Shown here: in pieces, positions 11,586 to 23,397 of the stretch
Layout of the letters: each line of letters starts with the position of its first letter
Numbering within the stretch: the first letter of the stretch is position 1
Source of the DNA: Immersiella caudata
Taxonomy: Eukaryota; Ascomycota; Sordariomycetes; Sordariales; Lasiosphaeriaceae
Assembly (NCBI GenBank): GCA_030512335.1
Contig: JAULSU010000001.1
Coordinates: 6,324,001 to 6,388,000 of the forward strand
Reading direction: 5' to 3'
Length of the DNA: 64,000 nt
Made by a program: the position numbers and the translations under genes
The notes under the pieces: model-generated
Told to the model about the DNA's origin: nothing
The model's database searches: none
Seen by the model: only the letters and a program-made list of their open reading frames with translations

Positions 11586-13109
11586 ATGCCGCCCAGGTCG
11601 TCTCTTACCTCGTCATTTTCAATCACAGACGCCAACAACGAAGTCGTCTGCCCGCTACGGAATCAGGATGGCTCGAGCTGCCGGAAGCGCTGCATTGGCG
11701 TAGGTCGCTCTCACCTCCACAATCCTGCGCTCTCCCTCGCGAGCCCCGATGACGCACCCCAAAGAGGGGACGTTGAGCTGACTGTCCACAATGAACAACA
11801 GGAAAAGAGATATCGCTCCATGCAAGAGCATATCCGCCGAGCGCATCCAGAGCACTACATTTCCAAGTTGCCAGCGACCGAGGAGAGCTTCCTGCTCATG
11901 ATCAGCACCCCACCGAGCGAGCGGCCTCAGAACCAACCGAATGCTGCTGGACAGCCGCATGTTAGCCAGACAAAGGGTATTTCTAATTCACACACCTTCC
12001 GCCGCGAGGAATCGAGCGCCCCAGGAACACCGCGAAACCACCACGAGGAGTACTCATCGGGGGCCGCACTATATCCTGCTGCTGCTGCCCTTGCGCAGTT
12101 ACACAACCACAAGAGCGAACCAGGATGGGACTCAGAGGGGGTGAGTGGATAAGACTTTTGTTCAGCTTTGCTCTTTGCTAAATCCACTCTACAGGACTGG
12201 CACTCTGACCATGAGGGAGGGAGACGGCCGAGATCTTCTATCGAGCTGCCGCCAATACACCTGTCCAACGCCGAGGTAACAAGTGCCCCTTTTCCTTCGC
12301 TCGAGTCGGCCAGACATAGAGAGATGTTACCATCCATCTTGTCTGGCTCACCACCAGGTCGTTCATCCACACTTCCGCCTTTGCACCGCCCACTCGGTCC
12401 CAATCGCCCCCGAAAACAGTCCATCACCAAACGGGGTCATCAGCGGAGAAAGTCCAAGGGTGCCGCTGCGGAGTGGCTTCGCAGACTGCAAAACGAGGGC
12501 GGCCCGGAGTACCTAAGGCCTGGGGGTAACGACAGGAAGGCCCTGTCAGCAGAACCCACGGCAGATTTCGGCAAGCGATGGGAAGACCTTATCGATGCGG
12601 CAGCCTCAGCAACGGAAGACATAGATGACGACAGAACTCCAGTGAGTCCGAGGTTCCCTTCACTAGTCGACCCACGCCTGACGAACCAGGTGCCGCAATC
12701 ACCCGTCTCCATCCACCGGGCATCTCTACCGCCTTTTCCACAGGGTGCTTTTCAGGGATACCAGGCATCTCCATTGCAGCAAGCCCTTACACCGCCGTCA
12801 TACAACCCTGAAGCCCCCGACCCCTTTCCATCTGTTGAAAGCGGCGAAAGCGGGGAGAATTTCCACATTGAATCACGCGGGCTATCCGATTCGTCTCCGA
12901 GCTACTCTTCGCAGAACACGCAGATCTACTGCGCTGCCTGTCAGGGCGTCTCCTTATTGAGAGAGTCATACGCCTGCACTGAGTGTATCTGTGGCCTCTG
13001 TCAAGCTTGCGTCGACGTCCTCATGGGTGAGCAGGGTGCCCGAAGGAAATGCCCAAGGTGTGCCACAATCGGGGGGCGATTCAAGCCATTTCAGCTGGAT
13101 ATTCGGTAA
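11586..13109 (+). CDS. Uncharacterised protein with N-terminal Cys/His motif and C-terminal RING-like motif
   Basis: Two exons, 11586-12140 and 12195-13109 (1470 nt, 489 aa), joined by a 54-nt intron with a GTGAGT donor. The start MPPRSSLTSS is the first ATG of the open frame. Residues about 20-110 hold VCPLRNQDGSSCRKRC and, later, RYRSMQEHIRRAHPEHYI, a Cys/His arrangement resembling an atypical C2H2 finger. The middle is a long disordered Ser/Pro-rich segment with a basic patch (RKQSITKRGHQRRKSKG) that may be a nuclear signal. The C-terminus has CAACQ, CTECICGLCQAC and KCPRC before the end at QLDIR, a cysteine spacing like a RING or zinc-ribbon fold. I recognise it as a conserved Pezizomycotina protein without a known function. 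DNA/RNA binding or ubiquitin-ligase activity are both possible. Confidence 0.75.
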
Positions 13110-15756
13110 AGCACATGACCAACCAATTGGTTTTGCTGTTTTCTGATCAACCTTTCCAACGTTTTCTTCACGTCTATATTCGACCATCAATGGGCTTGGC
13201 GTACAACGAGGCTCCTTTGTTTTGCATAGAGAAACTCTTCCTATGAGTTGAGAGCATATCCTTCAGGGGTTCACTGATCATGAGGGTACGGAACAGGTTC
13301 ACGTTTTTGGCTTTTGGGGGGTTTGCGCAATCATCCCCCTCGCTCCGTGTTTTTAACGATGGCAGAACCTGATGCTCTATACGCCGCCTGAGCACGTTTC
13401 CAACTTCTCTCTACCAACACTACGTTCGCTCAGATACCCCGTCACTTTTTTTTTTGTATCGGAAACGCTGTTATGCATACCAGTCACGGGGAGGGCCGGC
13501 GGGATCAATTGGCATGCTTTTAAAAAGGACCACTTCTTACGCGGATGGTGTTATCAGGCGTATATAGGTTTGCATTTTCGCCAAGTTGACCTTCTGATAC
13601 CGCGCTCTATGGATTCATACATGAATCTTTAACGGTGCCTCTGGGGGTTGAGGCGCGCGTTTTAGCTCTTGGCCGGATCTAGTCTGGTCTTTTAGGACTC
13701 GCTTTACTTTCCCTCATGCATTACGAAAGGTTTCTGCTCGCCGTTTCTTCTGATGCTTGCTGAGCTCGCTCTTGCAGGATACTGGAGCCTATACAAAATA
13801 CATCACCAATAGGCCCGCTGTTCTATTTTACCACATGTGTGCAGTTTGCGTTTCTACCCGTGCTGGATACTTGCTGGCTGGCCAAGGACAGTTGGAGGAC
13901 TAGCGGAATTACAAGGGCGTTTCAGGATATTTTCCCACGCTTTTCCTCTCTGCAACCTAATGGTCTCGGGAGCTGGGGAACAAGGGTGCGGTTCTGTTTG
14001 TTCAGCGGCCTTGGGGACAAGTTCGTATATCCCACCCCCGAAGTAAGGTTAACAATGAGTCGAATATACCGGCAAGACGAAACCCCCATCGTTTTGCAAT
14101 TGTTGCCTTGTTGCCCGAGCAAGATATGAGTCGTCACAGAAGTCACTGCGACCAGGACTTTGTCCACTGACTAATGGATAGAGTGGACATCAAGCTTGTA
14201 GACTAAATTGGAATAAAGCAGATGCGATTAGTATTCGGCGGTTAGCCGCATTGTTTGGGACAGCGGGGATAGGTGACATAGACAACAAAATCTTAATGCG
14301 AAGAGACCCATGAGGAGGTGAACTATTGCATTTGATAAGCCGGCAAATGTTGTTTTTCTTTTTGTGTCCCGTGAAACCAGAGACATCTGCCTTCAATAAT
14401 TGAGATATCACGTTGTGACCAGAGATCCGGACTTCATCTCTTGCAAGTATTCAAACAAGCTTTCCCTCAAGCATGCCCCTGACCAGGGTTCCGGCGTTGT
14501 GGGCCCAACGTAGGGAACGATCTCCAGATCGACCGGCCCAAGGGGTGGTGGGAAGGCGGGGGAAGCTGGGCTGAAAGATCTTCCGAGGCAGCCTCACCTC
14601 CAAGGCTTATTGACTTCAACGGCATCTTTGACATATCCCGGTTCCCGGAGCCTCACAAGTCTTCTGCTCAGACTCCCGCCGTACCTTTTTTTTTTTTTTT
14701 ATGCTAAGCGATCATCAAAACCAGGACTTTAATCCCCCTTTCCTCTTGAAGTCTTCGTGCAGCTGGATAAGACGGACACCAGGTGTCAAAATTAGACTAC
14801 AAAGTGCCGGAACCTAGGACCTTGCGACCCGGCGCTCCAGCGTGGTGGTAATATGGATGAATACCCGCACAAAACCGCGCGGAATTCGACCATACCCTGT
14901 GATTGTTTTTGCCGGCGTGTTCGATTCTACACCTACATGCAGTGAATATTCCAATCAGTATGCATCGTCATCCTGCGTCTTACACGAGCGTGCACACTCA
15001 TCGACAAGATAGCCCGCGAGCTGCCTTAGTGAGCGAAGCTTTTGACAGCACCCATCTTTTCGTCTTGGCCGATTGGGAAACCCACGCAACCTACGATTCT
15101 GAGAGAGCAGCCTATCGGGGAATCTATCTGGTCAGCTGGCTGAGACTTTGAGGCGATTTGTGCTTGCCGCGGCTTGGCTATTTAGCCTGTCGACGCTGAC
15201 TTCCGCTGGCTGCAAGGAACGCCCCGCCTGCTTGCTGAATGGGATCGGGAGCACGGTTTCCCTGTCTTGCGAGCCGGGCTGAAGAGGAAAGAACTAGGGG
15301 ATGCTCAGTCGTCGGCAGTGCGGATGAAAATTGGATGAACAAATAATAAACTTGCCCCTCGCGAGAACGCGTCAGTCATTAGCAAACGAGCCCTTTTAGT
15401 GTTGCTGGCGGTGTGAGGGTGCAAGATGATTGCCCTCGTTTCTCATATTTGCGGATCCGCTGCTGCTACCCGTGAGACAGTGCTCTCTCTCTGACAGACA
15501 CACTCTCCCCGCGGGAGATTTATCAAAAAGCCAAGGGGGCCCATCCGGTTGTTTGGTTTGGCCAAGAAGTTAGGCTACTTTCCGTTTATTTCCTCCTCAG
15601 ATGTGATGCACTTGGCTTGCTGGGTCTGCTGCGAGCGCATACTTGGCCATCGTGAAATTTCTCCGACACGCGACGGGCCTCCGCACTCTGCCGTTTGCAT
15701 CTTGGGGAGGGGCCTTCCGTGAGGCTTGGGGCCTCTGTTGCTTGGGTCGCGCAAAC
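13110..15756. other. Long gene-poor spacer
   Basis: About 2.6 kb with only short open frames. A 15-base T run lies at 14686-14700. I see no RNA gene or mobile element. The last part is upstream of the gene starting at 15757. Confidence 0.5.
14686..14700. repeat. Poly-T tract, 15 bases
   Basis: Homopolymer run in intergenic sequence. Confidence 0.95.
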
Positions 15757-16977
15757 ATGGCAGGCGTCTTCTTCTTGTCGTGGGAGCTATGGCAGCAGAT
15801 GACCTTTGTATGGAGCTCCCGACCCCCTGACAAGTGCTCGCTAACTGCCCCACCCCAGGCGCTCGCCATGGCGATTCTGGCCGTCTTTTTCGCCGGTCTA
15901 ATCAAGCTCTGGTGGAACACACGTTTGATGAAGAAACAAGCCGTTCTAGACGAGGAAAAGAAGGCGCGGGTGGAGGAGATGCGCCGGACAGGACTGCCCC
16001 TCAAGCGGACCAACGAGATCCCTTTTGGAGTTCGCGCCCTGCAGCGTGGGGTTGAAGTTGATGGCATCTGGGTGTCGAGACCAGTATCGCCAAACGGTAC
16101 TGCTACGACAAGGGTCGCTCCTTCGGTCACCGTGATAGATCTCGATCCGGACAAGGTCGTCGAGTATTCAACGAATCCGAAGTCTGTTCCAGTGTCCACC
16201 GTCGCTACCGAACACACTCAGAAGAGCAATGTGCGACCCGAAGACACCATCTCGACCGATGGCGGTCAAACCCCCTTATCGCACTTCGCCCCTCGGCCCA
16301 GGAGAGCAAGGCATCAAACAGATACCGTGCTAAACGAAGACACCCTCAGACGATTAGAGGGGCAGCCATTTCCCCGAACGTACGACACATACACACCCAC
16401 TTCTGCGCCGAAAAATCCCCGGTACCCCAGCCATACAAGCTCCCTTTCCTCGTCGGGGGAGTCGATGGACTCGCCGCCGCACTCGATCCGAAGTGTGAGC
16501 GGGAGAAGCTACACGTCGTCCAGGAGCTCGAGGCTATACATGGCGAGGAACGTTCAAGAAGCTCGAATCGGGTATAGCAGTATGTATCGACAAGGCGACG
16601 AGCCACGCGATTCGTTTGGGGGACCGATCCCAGTTCGAGCACAAGTAGTCAATGGGTATTCGACGGTCCCCCAAGGCGATGTGCGAGGGTCCCCGAATGA
16701 CATGACCATGCCAGAACCAACCTTTGGGCCGGGTGACTTACATTACAACCGAAAGGCGAGGAGGGTCAACGGGGGTTTCGAGGTCCTCCCAGCCGGGACC
16801 TTTGGCGTGCTCCACGAATACCAAGGGCCGACAGGCTCAGACGCGGACATCGACGACAATTTGGACCACAGTATTCGACCGACAAGATCGTCGAACAAGT
16901 TGAGGAAGAAGTCGAACGGTCATCTCAAGGAGGATAGTCAGGTATACGATTCGGCCATCTATGGCAAGGCCATGTGA
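15757..16977 (+). CDS. Conserved fungal single-pass membrane protein, function unknown
   Basis: Two exons, 15757-15807 and 15859-16977 (1170 nt, 389 aa). The 51-nt intron is a multiple of three and open, so a scan reads through it. The GTATGG donor, CTAAC branch and CCCCAG acceptor support removal, which joins MAGVFFLSWELWQQMTF to ALAMAILAVFFAGLIKLWW as a continuous hydrophobic segment. After it come a charged helix (KKQAVLDEEKKARVEEMRR), the conserved NEIPFGVRALQ.GVEVDGIWVSR block, and a long disordered Ser/Pro/Arg-rich tail. I remember this N-terminal block as a recurring fungal family without assigned role. Short N-terminus, one membrane anchor and long soluble tail fit a signal-anchored protein. 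Confidence 0.8.
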   Translation: MAGVFFLSWELWQQMTFVWSSRPPDKCSLTAPPQALAMAILAVFFAGLIKLWWNTRLMKKQAVLDEEKKARVEEMRRTGLPLKRTNEIPFGVRALQRGVEVDGIWVSRPVSPNGTATTRVAPSVTVIDLDPDKVVEYSTNPKSVPVSTVATEHTQKSNVRPEDTISTDGGQTPLSHFAPRPRRARHQTDTVLNEDTLRRLEGQPFPRTYDTYTPTSAPKNPRYPSHTSSLSSSGESMDSPPHSIRSVSGRSYTSSRSSRLYMARNVQEARIGYSSMYRQGDEPRDSFGGPIPVRAQVVNGYSTVPQGDVRGSPNDMTMPEPTFGPGDLHYNRKARRVNGGFEVLPAGTFGVLHEYQGPTGSDADIDDNLDHSIRPTRSSNKLRKKSNGHLKEDSQVYDSAIYGKAM

Positions 16978-17447
16978 CTGTAAATTGGTAGCGTGCAGTT
17001 GTGGTTAGGTGACCTGGAGCTGAAAGTTCTATCGCTCGGGATTTGCGCATTGCATTCTGCACTGTGCGACGGATATTTTAGGAAAACGGCATATGACGAG
17101 CGTTCGGCGTTGGAAATGGCTAGAACAGAAGGACAATGGATTGGGAAAATATCAAATAAGGAGTTTGCTTTTCACTTGCCATAGGTCTGTCGGTTGTATA
17201 TCTGCCATCCATCACAAGGAGTGGAATGAGGGAAGGTTGCACTGATGAGGGTCTAGAAGTTCAAGTGGATACGGGCTTGTTAGCGCATCACGTGAATCCG
17301 TGTTGGGTTCGAGCTGACGCGCCCCGTACCCCGCGATTTGCCTCTCGTCTATCAACACAGAAAACACGTTGTCGAGCGCTGACCTTTGACCTCTAATCTC
17401 CCAACTGCGCCCACCAACACTCAAAAGAATTGTTGAAGAGCTTGGAG
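16978..17447. other. Spacer upstream of RAD51
   Basis: Contains a perfect TCACGTGA palindrome (17288-17295) and an ACGCG core (17317-17321) about 130-160 bp before the RAD51 start. No gene seen. Confidence 0.5.
17288..17321. promoter_or_regulatory. Candidate RAD51 promoter elements
   Basis: TCACGTGA is an 8-bp palindrome with the E-box core CACGTG bound by bHLH factors. The nearby ACGCG resembles the MBF/MCB core that drives S-phase and repair genes in yeasts. ACGCG-type motifs also occur in several other non-promoter places of this window, so the assignment is weak. Confidence 0.25.
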
Positions 17448-18629
17448 ATGTCCGCACGCGATGAGTACAATGAGGCCGATATGGGTGACGATGGCGGAAA
17501 CGCAGGGCCTGGCGCGCCTACACCGCTTTTGGCTCTCGAGGTATGCATCATCAGCGCTCCTTGCCCCTTTCCAATCTGATTTTGCACTGCTAACGGCCAC
17601 GACAGGGTGTTGCAGGACTCACAAAACGCGACATTCAGCTAATTGTCGATGGCGGATACAACACGGTCGAGTCTGTTGCCTATACGCCTCGCCGGGTGCT
17701 GGAGCAGATCAAAGGGATATCAGAGCAAAAAGCGGGAAAGATTCTCGCAGAGGGTAAGCCTCTTGGCCCCTGGTCTAGTCTCGTGTGGCGTATCAAAGGG
17801 CTAATACCATGAAGCCTCGAAGCTTGTGCCCATGGGCTTCACCACCGCCACAGAAATGCACCAGCGAAGGAGCGAGTTGATATCTATCACAACTGGATCT
17901 AAGAATCTCGATACCCTTTTGGCTGGCGGTGTCGAGACAGGGAGTGTAACCGAAATCTTTGGCGAGTTCCGCACCGGAAAGTCGCAGATTTGCCATACTC
18001 TGGCTGTGACGTGTCAACTACCCTTCGACATGGGCGGCGGTGAGGGGAAGTGCATGTATATCGACACAGAAGGCACCTTCCGCCCTGTCCGGCTGCTCGC
18101 AGTAGCCAACCGATATGGTCTTTCCGGCGAAGAGGTCCTCGACAATGTCGCCTACGCCCGCGCATACAACTCAGACCATCAGCTGCAATTGCTGAATCAG
18201 GCGGCGGCCATGATGTGCGAAACCCGCTTTAGCTTGCTGATTGTCGACTCGGCCACCTCACTATACCGGACAGACTTCCTGGGCCGCGGTGAACTGTCCT
18301 CCCGACAGACACATCTTGCCAAGTTTATGCGCACTCTTCAGCGCCTTGCCGATGAGTTCGGTATCGCTGTCGTCATTACCAACCAGGTCGTGGCACAGGT
18401 TGACGGTGGCCCATCTGCTATGTTCAATCCTGACCCAAAGAAACCCATTGGTGGCAATATCATCGCACACGCTAGCACGACACGAATCAGCCTGAAGAAG
18501 GGCCGCGGCGAGACAAGAGTCGCAAAGATCTACGACAGCCCTTGTCTTCCAGAGAGCGACTGTCTTTTTGCGATCAATGAGGATGGCATTGGGGACCCGG
18601 CGCCCAAGGACATGCCTGAGAAGGAATAG
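17448..18629 (+). CDS. RAD51: RAD51 recombinase
   Basis: Three exons: 17448-17540, 17606-17753 and 17815-18629 (1056 nt, 351 aa). This is the RecA-family strand-exchange ATPase that forms filaments on single-stranded DNA during homologous repair. The N-terminal helix-hairpin domain includes GVAGLTKRDIQLI and KGISEQKAGKILAEASK. Walker A is GEFRTGKS (residues about 130-137) and Walker B is LLIVD (about 221-225). YIDTEGTFRPVR, loop sequences QVDGGPSAMFNPDPKKPIGG and the C-terminal AKIYDSPCLPE all match RAD51. GEFRTGKS rather than GEFRCGKT, plus the overall pattern, favours RAD51 over the meiotic paralogue DMC1. In Neurospora the orthologue is called mei-3. The open frame is intact and of normal length. 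Confidence 0.97.
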
Positions 18630-19225
18630 AGCGAGGGTTGATGGTGAGCTGTTTTATCTATGGGCGTGTGTGTTTGGGAGGACAGGAAAGGATTTGAGGG
18701 CTGGAGATGGTGTATATTCAAGTTAATCGGGTATTGGGCTGAATGGGCGGATACGGGAGCGTGTAAGCTTATATTCGCATTGCATGATAGCGGCAGGCGT
18801 TTAGTACGATGGACGGTTTACTGCAAGATTCAGAAGTATTTTCGTGTGCGTTTGCGCGCAGACTTGTTCTCAGCCTTGTTGTTCAATAGGTACCAAGACA
18901 CATGGTGACTTCTGGGCGCGACTCGATCGAGCTGAAACCACCTCCTTCCAAAAATCAATACAAAGAGAAAGCACAGTTGTTTTAGGCAGTCAAAAGTACC
19001 TAGTCTTTGATCGATCGGATATTTGTGCCCGTTGACTGGCAGCCAGCGGCGCTGCGATCGACTCCACCTTCATTATCCGCCTAGTCTTAGAGCTCGTCCG
19101 CCAAGCCAAGAATTTCCAAGCCGTCCCTGCCAAAGCTTCAAACCGCGTTTCCACATTCTGGACGCGCGCCAGCAACCTCGAAAATCGCCGATTGCCGACA
19201 ACAACCCCACGCACATGGAGGCAAG
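18630..19225. other. Spacer between RAD51 and NUP120
   Basis: About 600 bp on the same strand: RAD51 3' UTR followed by the NUP120 promoter. No gene seen. Confidence 0.5.
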
Positions 19226-22200
19226 ATGAGCACCCGGGACTTTGAGATTCTCTACAAAGAGGCGCGATTGAATTTGGAACCCCCCTCTGCGTCCACCGTG
19301 GTCCAAATCCGTGTCGCACCGCACGGCTCCTCCTTCCGATCCAACGTCGCGCGACCCTCGAGCAACCCGGCCGACGACGAGAAGGCATATCGCGCCAAGA
19401 ACCTCGCCACTGCGTCTTCGATTCACTACAGGAAGCATCACGCCTCTCCGCGGGGGATCTTGTGGCGGGTGCTGGAGAATGATACGGTTTTGAGCCTGCG
19501 TGCGGCGGACGTGTGCAGGCAGGAGAAGGACGCTGATGCGCCGCTGATTCTGAACCTGCGGTTTCCTTCGCCGATTAGAGCGCCGTGCATTGGGTTTGCA
19601 GATCCGGAGGGACATGATGCGTTGTGCGTCTATGTTGTTGATACGGCGAACCAGCTTTACTCGATTATGCTGAGGCCGGATCACTTCAAGAAGAGGACGA
19701 CGAATGATGGCGGCGCGCTGGGGGATGCGGTGAAGGTGTGGTCGCCGCCGGGGTTTGGGTTTAAGCATCCGCATCGGTTGGCGGTGGTAAACCCGGATCA
19801 GCTGATTGTGACGATGCATGACGGGGGGATTTTGAGGTTTGATAGGAATCGATCGCATGATGGTAGGTGGCGTTGAGTTTGGCTTCTGTGGGATGGTTGG
19901 CTAACAGGCTGTAGCGACGGAGGGGACGCTGTGGAAGGAGACGATCTACAATGTTGCGGGATGGGGCCAAAGTCTGCGTGGACTTGTGTCCTTCAACCGA
20001 GGATCGACGATTCGGCATGACAAGGTCAACATGGAGACGACAGCTGCGACATCGACGGCGGTGACGAGCATGGATACAGATTATTCGTTTCTGTTTACTG
20101 TTTGCCTGGACCACCGGATGAGAATCTGGGACGTAAGGACTGGTCAGATTCTCTACACCGGCGACATCTTGAACCTCAAGCGGGATCCTCAAGAAGATAG
20201 CAGGTGGACTATTGAACCTTTCCAGAACAACCTGATCAGGATTGTGGACGGATCTAGGGGGCAATGCTTGGTCGTGACCTACTCGCCAATCGGCGCCGGC
20301 GAGTTTAAGATTTGGAAGGTGAAGGCCAATGACCAAGGATCTATTCATGTTGCGGACTGCTTCCCGACAACACCCCTAGTGCCAGCAAGCCCATCATCGC
20401 TCGATGTGTGGACATTGGCCGACTTTGGGGTGGCAAGGCAGGGGGACGAGCCGGAGCTGTGGACGATGTGGAAGAATAACAACACCTACCGCGTGCAGAA
20501 GCTGTTGTTGCACCCCCAGAGCAACAGTCCGTTTAGCGAAGGCTGGAAAGGAGTGTCTGTCGACAATGCAATGCCGCCTGTGCAAGCATCCGGGCCTTGC
20601 GACCCAATCGACTCGACAGAAAAATGGTTGGATTTAATCTTCTTCCCTGGCCGATTCTCCAAAGCAACTCTAGAGACAGCCTTGGCTATGTACGAAAAGG
20701 GTCTTGGTACGTACAAAGAGACGTCTTCGAAAGCTGGCAAGAATATAGCCGAGGCGATGTGCTCCGTTCTCGGTTCAACTACCACTCTGGACCGAAGTTC
20801 CTCAGGTGGCATGGACTATGAGCAATTCAGGGGCACGAGCGAGACCCAGTGGATGCGTTTCTGGCGCTTGTTACTAGAACTCGACAAACAAAGGGGCGAG
20901 GCGCTATCACTGGTCTTGGACCCGGAAGATGGCATGATCTGGGTTGTTTGCTCCGACTGTGCTGCTGCTATTAGGCAATGCAGTGACCTGGACCGCATCT
21001 ACCACAATATCCACTCGCCTGACAAGAAGCACGAGGACGTTGCAGCGCTGGTGTCAGCTGGTCTAACATTTGTCGACAGCTTCTCGGATAGCATCACCCA
21101 GTTGAGCAAAGCTGCTCTGCGGGCAGAGCTCTACGAGGATTCGGCGCAATCAGATGAAGATCGGATGCAGCAATTTTACGACAAGGCGGGATTCTGGCGA
21201 CAAATCACAGATGAAGACGCAGCCCAGGTCGTCGAGACCCTGGGCCAAAGCTTCAGGATAGTGACACCAAGGCTCTACGAAGATCTGTTCGAGCTCATAA
21301 CATCAGCGAGCGAGGCCAATTCACAAGAATTGCGAGAGCCGTTCACGGTTCTAGGGAAGAAGGTTGTAGTTCGCGCTGTTCAGGAGACCATCGAACTACA
21401 CTGGCAGATTCTTTTCAGCCAGCTTCTTCTCCTCATCCATATGGAGTACGAAGTCGAGAATGAGGAGGAGGTCCTGCACTTGAGGTTTGACGTCGGCTCG
21501 GTTTACCGACAATTGGTTGATGCACTCCGGAGGCTCGACTACCTGAGGTGGATGACCAAGACGGAGTTGAATATCCCCGTAACAAAGGCGACGAGGTCAA
21601 CTTTGGGAGGTTCTGGGACTGCTTCCCCAACAACAAAACGAGGCAATGAAGAGACAGTGTCTGTAACGGTACTGGAGGGAGTGGCCGGTCATCTCTTTGG
21701 TTTACCAGAGAGCAATATGTCTCTTCTCTCCAGCATCACGGACCTAGTTCTCGATCTCTGCTCCCCCGAGAGCTCAACAATGCTGCCTACTGAGCTTGTA
21801 CAGTGTTGGCTCTTGAAGCGCGACCGACCTGACCTTGCGTTGGAGGCGAGCCCATTCGCCCACCAGGACCCCTTTTCCACGTACATCCAAGGTCGAGTCT
21901 TTTTGGCACTAAAAGACTACGATACCGCCGCGGTTTACTTTAGGAAAGCATCCATCGGCCTGAGCATTTCGACTAAACATCCGGAGCGCCATAGTGCTGG
22001 GCTGCTGGACGACACTGAGTGGAATCTTCTCAACGCTGGCCTCGCGCACTACTACGCGCACATCGTCAGCCTCTATGACAGGCAGAAAGCCTACTCCTAC
22101 GTCGTGGAGTTCTCGCGTCTTGCCCTGCAATTTGCGCCAACTGCCAGCCCCGAGACAATCCCCTTTGTTAAAACCGAAATGCTCAGCCGCCTGTTCGCGG

Positions 22201-22967
22201 CCTCCACCGCAACATCGCACTTCGATGTAGCCCACACCGCCCTCCTCTCCATGGAAGACGAGTCCATGCAACGCTCCTACCTCCGCCGCCTCGTTGAGAA
22301 AATGTGCGAAGGCGGCCAAAACGCAGAGCTTATCGCCCTGCCCTTCTCGGGGCTCCAAACCAAAGTCGACGATATTCTCCTCGAAAAATGCAAGGCCGTC
22401 AAGGATATCGTCAGCGGCGTGCCCTACCATCAGATTCTCTACGCCTGGCGAATCAACCACAACGACTACCGCGGCGGAGCCGCCATTTTGCTCGACCGTC
22501 TCCAGAAGCTGCGACAGGCCGGTGAAGGCGACAGGGTCGGTAATGACGATGCTCTCGACACCCAGGTAACGCGGCAGTACCTTCTTCTCATCAACGCGTT
22601 GAGTTGCGTCCCTTCCAAGGAGGCATACGTCCTTGAGGACCTCCCTGCCTCGGAAGTCGATAAGCCCGAACGAGACGTTGGCAAGCCGTCGGATGACCTG
22701 GAGGCTCATATTGGGGATCTCGCCGAGAGGTTGGACGCAGAGATGAAGGTGCATCAGAGCGGAAAGTTGGCGGAAGATGAGCAGACGTTGGTGGGGAGGA
22801 TGGCGCAGTTTTCTGCGCGGCAGCATCACGGTGGCCAGCCGCGCAAGTTTTTGACGTTGGCTGATGTGCGGAAGCAGTACCAGCAGGAGCTGGATAGGAT
22901 TGTGGCGATCCAAAATAATCAGTTTGGGTTCACGGCCGAGGATGATTTTATGGAGTTGGTCGCCTAA
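19226..22967 (+). CDS. NUP120: Nucleoporin NUP120 (NUP160 family)
   Basis: Two exons, 19226-19862 and 19915-22967 (3690 nt, 1229 aa), with a 52-nt intron. This is a structural subunit of the Y-shaped (Nup84/Nup107-160) complex of the nuclear pore scaffold. The N-terminal half is a beta-propeller. Recognisable pieces are LENDTVLSLRAADV, FKHPHRLAVVNPDQLIV, the ATEGTLWKETIYNVAGWGQSL block and CLDHRMRIWDVRTGQ. The C-terminal half is alpha-helical, including LLNAGLAHYYAHIVSLYDRQK and QILYAWRINHNDYRGGA, and ends with an FGFTAEDDFMELVA stretch. Length agrees with fungal Nup120 of filamentous species. The family assignment rests on these blocks; I could not run an alignment. Confidence 0.88.
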
Positions 22968-23397
22968 GAGGGCCGGGCAAAGCGGGATAAGATGGGAGTC
23001 CAGTTTTTATGTGGTGGCCGTAGAAAGCTTGCTGAGCCACCTGGGGAACTTGGTCTTTTGTACCATTGTAAAAATTGTGTTCTGCAAAGGGAATTCGCGG
23101 CCTCGTTTTGGTGACTTGCCACATCTCTGTTGTTTGGGGGGGGGCAAGGGGATCGGTATGGTTGGCGAGTGGCCAGTCATGTGTGTGTTCGGTTTACAGG
23201 CACAGTCAAAAGGGGACCAAGAGCTTAGCGGGCGCAAATAGCGTGGCAAACCAAATAGAAGGTCTGTGTCTGGAATTTGTCTCGAGAACCAACAACGCCT
23301 TGCCCAATGCTGGTAAGATGAGAAAGAAGAAAAGGAAACATGTAGACAGTGGCGCTTTCATACATACGACTTTCGCTTGCCAGACCGCTTCCTTCCA
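22968..23397. other. Convergent spacer NUP120/VPS26
   Basis: Shared 3' region of two convergent genes, with a G-run near 23140. No gene seen. Confidence 0.5.

Noticed and set aside
21909..22913. Minus-strand open frame of 334 codons
   Set aside because: Exact antisense shadow of the NUP120 coding sequence; no independent family signal.
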